A DNA stretch of 64,000 nucleotides from assembly GCA_001829415.1 (NCBI GenBank), contig MIBE01000003.1:3765-67764 (forward strand), written 5' to 3'. Both the position numbers and the translations under genes were made by a program. The notes beneath the pieces were generated by a model. That model searched no databases. It was not told where the DNA came from and saw nothing but the letters and a program-made list of their open reading frames with translations. Origin of the DNA: Spirochaetes bacterium GWF1_51_8 (GTDB lineage Bacteria; Spirochaetota; Brevinematia; Brevinematales; GWF1-51-8). Of this stretch, positions 59,748 to 64,000 are shown one piece after another; positions within the stretch are counted from its first letter, which is position 1; every line of letters begins with the position of its first letter.

Positions 59748-60695
59748 CTACGCGGACGGAGTCTCGCCCGGGTTATTTTTGTTGAACTCGCGCAGGAGAA
59801 TCAGGTTCTCCATCTTCAGCTTGAAGTTATTGACGAGAATGTTCATCTTCTCGAGGTCGACCATATTGAATATCCCGTTCTCGCCCTCCTTTTCGGTCAG
59901 GTTCAGCACGCCGATACAGTTATCCTGGAGGAAGAGGCGGATCGGGAAAATGATAAACGATTTACTGCGGTACTGCGGTTTGTTTTTACGGCCGAGCTGG
60001 GGATGGGTTTCGACATTGGTGACGAAGATACGCTTGCCGGAAGTGAACGCGTATCCCGCGAAGCCGTCCTCGGCTTTGATCTCGATAGGGTCGGCGGTCT
60101 CGAAACCGATGCCGCGCACCATTTTCAGGTTTTTCTTCTCGGGGTTGTGAAGGAATAGCGAGACGCGTTTCGCGCCGGTAGTCTGGGAAGCGGTCTCCAC
60201 GAGAGAATTCAGGAGGTCGGGAAAGTTTTCCGTGCCGAGAAGCTGTATTTGTCCGGCGAGAACTTTCATTAACGTCTCTTCGCCGTCGGTTTCCCCGCCC
60301 GGTGCGCGGTTCTCCATCTTGTTGGAGTTTTCCCATATCCGGTCGATTACGTTCAGGCGGGAGGAGAGCAGGTGACGGATCGATTCGAGGTTGGCCATGA
60401 CGTCGATATTGCTCGCATCGTTTCCGGTAACTGAGAACTGGTCGAGCTGGGGCGACTCAGGCTTCGCTTCCGCTTTTACTTGCGGACGCAGGGAGAACAT
60501 GCTGAAATAGAGAATGAGCGTCAACGATGCGATCGCGAACAGGGCGAACAGGACGGTTTTGATCTCGAAGAGCACGAACTGGCTGTACTCACTGCCAACC
60601 GGCAAGAGCAGGAATTCCTTATAGAGAAGATAAACCCATAATCCGGCTATTCCGATCACCAAAACGCTCAAGATTATCCTGAATACTTTGCTCAT
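59748..60695 (-). CDS. Membrane-anchored GAF domain protein
   Basis: The start is ATG 60695 (MSKVFRIILSVLV), five bases after GGAGG; the track start is 15 codons upstream. Two membrane helices lie at about residues 5-24 and 40-64. After a linker comes a GAF domain (residues about 160-300) with AKRVSLFLHNPEKKNLKMVR, EDGFAGYAFTSGKRIFVTNV and IFPIRLFLQDNCIGVLNL. There is no output domain. It lies 111 bp downstream of the tandem TPR genes on the same strand and could belong to that unit. The ligand and partner are unknown. Confidence 0.8.
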   Translation of the reverse strand: MSKVFRIILSVLVIGIAGLWVYLLYKEFLLLPVGSEYSQFVLFEIKTVLFALFAIASLTLILYFSMFSLRPQVKAEAKPESPQLDQFSVTGNDASNIDVMANLESIRHLLSSRLNVIDRIWENSNKMENRAPGGETDGEETLMKVLAGQIQLLGTENFPDLLNSLVETASQTTGAKRVSLFLHNPEKKNLKMVRGIGFETADPIEIKAEDGFAGYAFTSGKRIFVTNVETHPQLGRKNKPQYRSKSFIIFPIRLFLQDNCIGVLNLTEKEGENGIFNMVDLEKMNILVNNFKLKMENLILLREFNKNNPGETPSA

Positions 60696-60806
60696 GTCAT
60701 CCTCCGATACTTCCGGGCGGTTTAAAAATACATCTATCAATTTCAGCTTTTCAGGCTGTCTGTTCGACAGATTAGCCCAATGGGCATGATAAAAAGTACC
60801 CTTCGC

Positions 60807-62351
60807 TTACTGGAGCGCCACGTTCAGCGCTTTTATCAGCCCCCGCCTGTCGATAATAGTCAGGTTCTTGTTCTTCTGTGCGATAGTCAGCGCGTCTTCC
60901 TTGAACCGCGACGTGATCATCACGACTGTGTTCACGATGTTCATCGACTTCGCCGTCCCGAGCGCGTTTAAAAGAACGAAGCCCGAGACGTCGTCGTTAT
61001 GCCGTTTGATAATGACGAGATAGTCCAGACTGTTCTTCCGCGCGACAAACCCCGAGGCTTTGCCGTCGGTAAAGTCCGAGTCGTATTTTAACGTGATCTC
61101 TTTCTGGATCGTGAAGCCCATGAACTTCAGGATCTCACGGGACACCTCACGGAACCGTTTGATATTGAGCTGCTTGAACTGCTCGATCCGCGAGCTGGTG
61201 GCATTGGGATCGGCCTTCATCTCGCCGACATTCCGCGTAACTGTTTTTTCAAGGGTGTCGATATCGAAAAACTTCTTCGAGACGATATCGCGTGTCGGGA
61301 TCACGTCGCGTGTCGTGAGCCCGGGCATCAGCATCCAGCGTTCGGTCAGCCTCGCCATAACATCGTCGCTCAACTGTCCCGAGGTCAGTTCCTTCACGTC
61401 TTTATAGAAAAAGTCGAATTGCTTGAGGTCGTTCCATGTCGAGACGCCTTTCTCGGGCTTTCCGTCCTTGACATACGCCATACCGAGGTTGTAGAGAATG
61501 TTCTTCTTGTACTCCATTGCCTTGGGGTCGTCCACTGTATCGGTTTCCTGACGCGCGAGTTCGAGCGCGGTCACTGCGTCCTCGATCAGCCCAAGCCCCT
61601 TATAGCATTCGCCCATCAGGATGAACGACTTCGTCTTTTCCTCGAACGTCAGCGTTCCCCGGGTGGCGTTTTTCAGATGGCGGATAGCGTTCATGAAGTC
61701 CTTATTCTCCTTGAACAGCGCGGCGATGTAGAGATCGAGCTGGGGGATTTGCGATATTTTCTTGGCGATAGAGAACTCGCGGATCGCGATATCACGCCTG
61801 TTTGCCTCGGTCGCGACAAGCCCGGTGTAGAAATGGGCCTCGTAGTTCATCGGCTCCTGCCCCACCGCGCGCGACATGAAATCGAGCGCCTTCTCGAACT
61901 TCCGCTGGGACGCGTAGATCATCCCGATGTTGTAGCAGACTTCCGCGTCCTGCGGGTTTGTCATAAAACTGTTGTAGAGCGAAAGGAAGGCCTTGGGATA
62001 GTTCTTCAGGTGGAAATAGCTGATGCCGGAGTACTTATTGACATTGTAGACTTCTTTTAACGGGAGATCTTTTTCGTTCTTCAGCGCGATCTCGTACTCG
62101 ACCACCGCGCGTTGGTAGTTTTCGGTGCGGAAGAAGACATATGCCAGCATCGCATGATAGATCGGGTTGAACTCGTTCTTCAGGATAAGCTGGTTGTACA
62201 CCTCGGTCGCCCCGTCGAAATCCCCGGTCTCGATCATCCGGTTTGCTTTTTCAAGCAGGTTGGTTTTGTCCTTGAGAATATTCGCGATGGCGAGATAGAG
62301 AATCACGCCGATCGCGACAACAGCAAGGATATAAAGATAGCTGAATTCCAT
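60807..62351 (-). CDS. Membrane TPR protein with decayed Mrr-like nuclease-fold domain (Asp lost)
   Basis: The 514-residue protein has an N-terminal membrane helix (FSYLYILAVVAIGVILYLAI), about eight TPR repeats up to residue 330, and a C-terminal domain of about 110 residues. The latter follows the Mrr-type restriction-endonuclease fold: ILKFMGFTIQKEITLKYDSD, LDYLVIIKRHNDDVSGFVLL, VVMITSRFKEDALTIA, LTIIDRRGLIKAL. In Mrr the core is GxD...QxKR; here the Asp position reads ASGF, while the Lys in IIKRH is kept. The gene starts 15 bp after the second TPR gene stop, so they form an operon. Nuclease activity is unlikely; protein or nucleic-acid binding is possible. Confidence 0.7.
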   Translation of the reverse strand: MEFSYLYILAVVAIGVILYLAIANILKDKTNLLEKANRMIETGDFDGATEVYNQLILKNEFNPIYHAMLAYVFFRTENYQRAVVEYEIALKNEKDLPLKEVYNVNKYSGISYFHLKNYPKAFLSLYNSFMTNPQDAEVCYNIGMIYASQRKFEKALDFMSRAVGQEPMNYEAHFYTGLVATEANRRDIAIREFSIAKKISQIPQLDLYIAALFKENKDFMNAIRHLKNATRGTLTFEEKTKSFILMGECYKGLGLIEDAVTALELARQETDTVDDPKAMEYKKNILYNLGMAYVKDGKPEKGVSTWNDLKQFDFFYKDVKELTSGQLSDDVMARLTERWMLMPGLTTRDVIPTRDIVSKKFFDIDTLEKTVTRNVGEMKADPNATSSRIEQFKQLNIKRFREVSREILKFMGFTIQKEITLKYDSDFTDGKASGFVARKNSLDYLVIIKRHNDDVSGFVLLNALGTAKSMNIVNTVVMITSRFKEDALTIAQKNKNLTIIDRRGLIKALNVALQ

Positions 62352-62365
62352 TTATACTCCTAAAA

Positions 62366-64000
62366 CTAAGACAGGAGATGCCCGATTTCGTCACATAAGT
62401 ATAATGCGATTTTATCATTTTTTTCCACTATATTGCGTGCTTCATCCGTCAATGGGATAGTAGAGATCAGTACGGCGTTTTCGGCGCCGTATTGCGGGAG
62501 CGCGCCGAGGAGATTCATGATCGTGATAAATCCTATGGGCTCACGCCATCTGCGCATACAGATAAGCGCTTTCGATTTTTTTATCCTGTCCTCGCAGTAG
62601 AGGTCGAAGCCCTGACCCTCGGAGTAGGCCACCTGGTCGATCTTGATCGTATCGCTGAGCACCCTGTAACCCAGCCGTTCGGCGATCTCCTTACCGAAAA
62701 GGAGATACGACGGGAAGTCCATGTCCTTCATCGACTGGCAGGGGTCCTTCGGGTCGATCCCGAGCGCTTTCAGACTGCGCGCGGCATTTAGCGGTTTTGC
62801 CTGAATCGTCTTGAATTTATCCTTCATTTCCTTCATGGTTTCTTCGGAGTATTTATCGAGAATCACTGTCGGGTCGAATGTCATCGAAACCTTCGGACCC
62901 CAAAGCTGCCAGATATTGTCCACCGCGAGGAATCGGGTTTCGAAATCGACATAGATCTGGTCGAGCTGTTTCTTCGCGTCCTTCGCGTTAGCCTCGAGGA
63001 TCGAATAGGAAACATCGAAACGCTTCGGGTCTCCGGTTTCGGCGATTTTTTCCTTTTCCTTCTTATACTTATCCATCGTGGTGAGGAGTTCGAAGATGAG
63101 GCTGTGTTTCTCCTTCACTTTGTTCTGTTCTTCCACGTTCATCCCGGTCATATCAACATTGATATCGAGAACGGAGTTTAGTTTTTCGAGCGCGAGATCG
63201 TAATATCCCTGCTTCATCCGCATCAGGATATACAGCATCGCGGTCTCTTCCCGCCATGCCGGATTCTCCTCGCTGGTTAGGATGCCTTCCAGTTTCTTAT
63301 GGAGTTCCTTCGCGACTTCGTAATTCTTGTCGAGCATATACGCCATCGTCAGCATTTTCAGCGCGAAATACATCTGGGGAAGAGAGAGGATTATTTTCTC
63401 GGAATTCACGACCTCCTCGATCATTTCCCGCGAACGGGCGTAGGTTCCGGTTTTAAGGTACAGATACGCGAGCAGGTATTTCAGTTCCATGTCCTGATTG
63501 GCCAGAATGTGCACTTTTTCGAGAAGGCTGAGGGAATCGTTGAGGTTATCCACCATCATCAGGCAGAAACCGTATTTTTTTTGGAAATCGGTGTTTTCCG
63601 GCATAGCGGGAAGACCTTTTTCATAGTAGGGGAGAGCCCGGTAAAACTGTTTCTGCGAGAAAAGGATGTCCGCGATATTCGCGATCACGTCTTTATGGGT
63701 AGAAAGGAGCTGATATGCCTGGATCAGATAATCGAGGGCTTCTTTATCGCGGTCGACCTTGCGGTAAAGCAATCCGGTACGCTTGAGGAGTTCGAACTTG
63801 CTGAAAAGCGTCGATTCTTTATTGATTCCAAGAATCCGGGTGTAGTATCCGATCGCTTCGAGATTGTTGTCTTTTTCTTCGTTGATATTCCCGAGGTGCC
63901 AAAGGGTATCTACGTCTTCGGGATTCTTCCTGAGAGAATCCATGAATATAGCCAGAGCGACATCCAGATTCCCGTCCTCGTACGCCTTTTCTGCTTCTTT
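62366..64000 (-). CDS. TPR protein with decayed Mrr-like domain (Lys lost), 5' end outside window
   Basis: The track starts at ATG 63943, but the frame stays open to base 64000 (KEAEKAYEDGNLDVALAIF), which continues a TPR, so the gene runs off the window. About ten TPR units precede a C-terminal Mrr-like region: IAERLGYRVLSDTIK, GQGFDLYCED, ALICMRRWREPIGFITIMNL, AVLISTIPLTDEARNIV, IALYLCDEIGHLL. Here the Asp of the GxD motif is kept (GFD) but the QxK position reads ICMRR without the Lys. This is the reverse of the neighbour. It is the upstream gene of the pair. A possible N-terminal membrane helix would be outside the window. Confidence 0.7.
   Translation of the reverse strand, partial: KEAEKAYEDGNLDVALAIFMDSLRKNPEDVDTLWHLGNINEEKDNNLEAIGYYTRILGINKESTLFSKFELLKRTGLLYRKVDRDKEALDYLIQAYQLLSTHKDVIANIADILFSQKQFYRALPYYEKGLPAMPENTDFQKKYGFCLMMVDNLNDSLSLLEKVHILANQDMELKYLLAYLYLKTGTYARSREMIEEVVNSEKIILSLPQMYFALKMLTMAYMLDKNYEVAKELHKKLEGILTSEENPAWREETAMLYILMRMKQGYYDLALEKLNSVLDINVDMTGMNVEEQNKVKEKHSLIFELLTTMDKYKKEKEKIAETGDPKRFDVSYSILEANAKDAKKQLDQIYVDFETRFLAVDNIWQLWGPKVSMTFDPTVILDKYSEETMKEMKDKFKTIQAKPLNAARSLKALGIDPKDPCQSMKDMDFPSYLLFGKEIAERLGYRVLSDTIKIDQVAYSEGQGFDLYCEDRIKKSKALICMRRWREPIGFITIMNLLGALPQYGAENAVLISTIPLTDEARNIVEKNDKIALYLCDEIGHLLS

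Overview
The window reads as a piece of a spirochaete chromosome (phylum Spirochaetota), probably a free-living, strictly fermentative anaerobe. The best evidence is a full-length flagellin with the spirochaetal FlaB signature ([11 protein letters not shown]), supported by a YaaR-type protein, many lipoproteins and very large sensor proteins. Most genes are of moderate to high GC. Several short AT-rich islands (about 11.3-12.5, 25.0-26.4 and 35.7-36.3 kb) carry toxin-antitoxin, Fic or unknown genes and look acquired. No rRNA, tRNA or CRISPR array was seen.

Layout. 0-2.5 kb: a C39-like lipoprotein (5' end outside the window) and a second lipoprotein. 2.7-10.2 kb: two convergent signalling genes, a membrane SpoIIE phosphatase and a 1727-residue kinase/ATPase/TPR/GAF/SpoIIE protein. 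10.3-14.7 kb: flaB with a candidate CsrA hairpin in its leader, an orphan MNT antitoxin, acpS and a sigma-70 factor. 15-20.5 kb: a three-gene set of a membrane TPR protein, an HD-GYP protein and an unusual PEP-synthase-like protein. 21-25 kb: glutamate dehydrogenase and NfnAB. 25-29.7 kb: Fic, a C45-like lipoprotein hydrolase, pabB and pabC. 29.9-35.7 kb: a group 3b-type [NiFe] sulfhydrogenase operon (beta, gamma, delta, alpha), its maturation protease, and a HypC-HydE fusion. 35.7-50 kb: a PIN toxin-antitoxin pair, a third SpoIIE phosphatase, a secreted caspase-like protein, an aminotransferase, two hybrid PAS histidine kinases, a two-CW protein and a DEAD-box helicase. 50-64 kb: an envelope beta-barrel candidate, a zinc-ribbon membrane protein, a GH13 enzyme, ruvA, a YaaR protein, AddA, a lipoprotein, a GAF protein and two tandem membrane TPR proteins, the last running off the window.

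How the genes fit together. NADP-type glutamate dehydrogenase, NfnAB and the NADP(H)-type sulfhydrogenase form a redox module that could balance NADPH, NADH, ferredoxin and H2. The HypC-HydE fusion next to the hydrogenase is the most unusual gene: it joins a [NiFe]-hydrogenase chaperone to a relative of the [FeFe]-hydrogenase radical SAM maturase. Signalling is dense: three SpoIIE-type phosphatases, two hybrid kinases, HD-GYP, GAF and sigma factor. Three TPR proteins with an N-terminal membrane anchor appear to end in decayed Mrr-like nuclease-fold domains.

Two dispersed intergenic repeat families are present. Family A is the long imperfect palindrome starting TTTTGTCAyTGCGAG. Family B is a 110-160 bp MITE-like element with imperfect terminal inverted repeats (AAGGGCGGTTCT-type). 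Both carry small swappable hairpins. Promoters with near-consensus -35/-10 boxes can be read for many units. All calls come from reading the sequence; no search was run.
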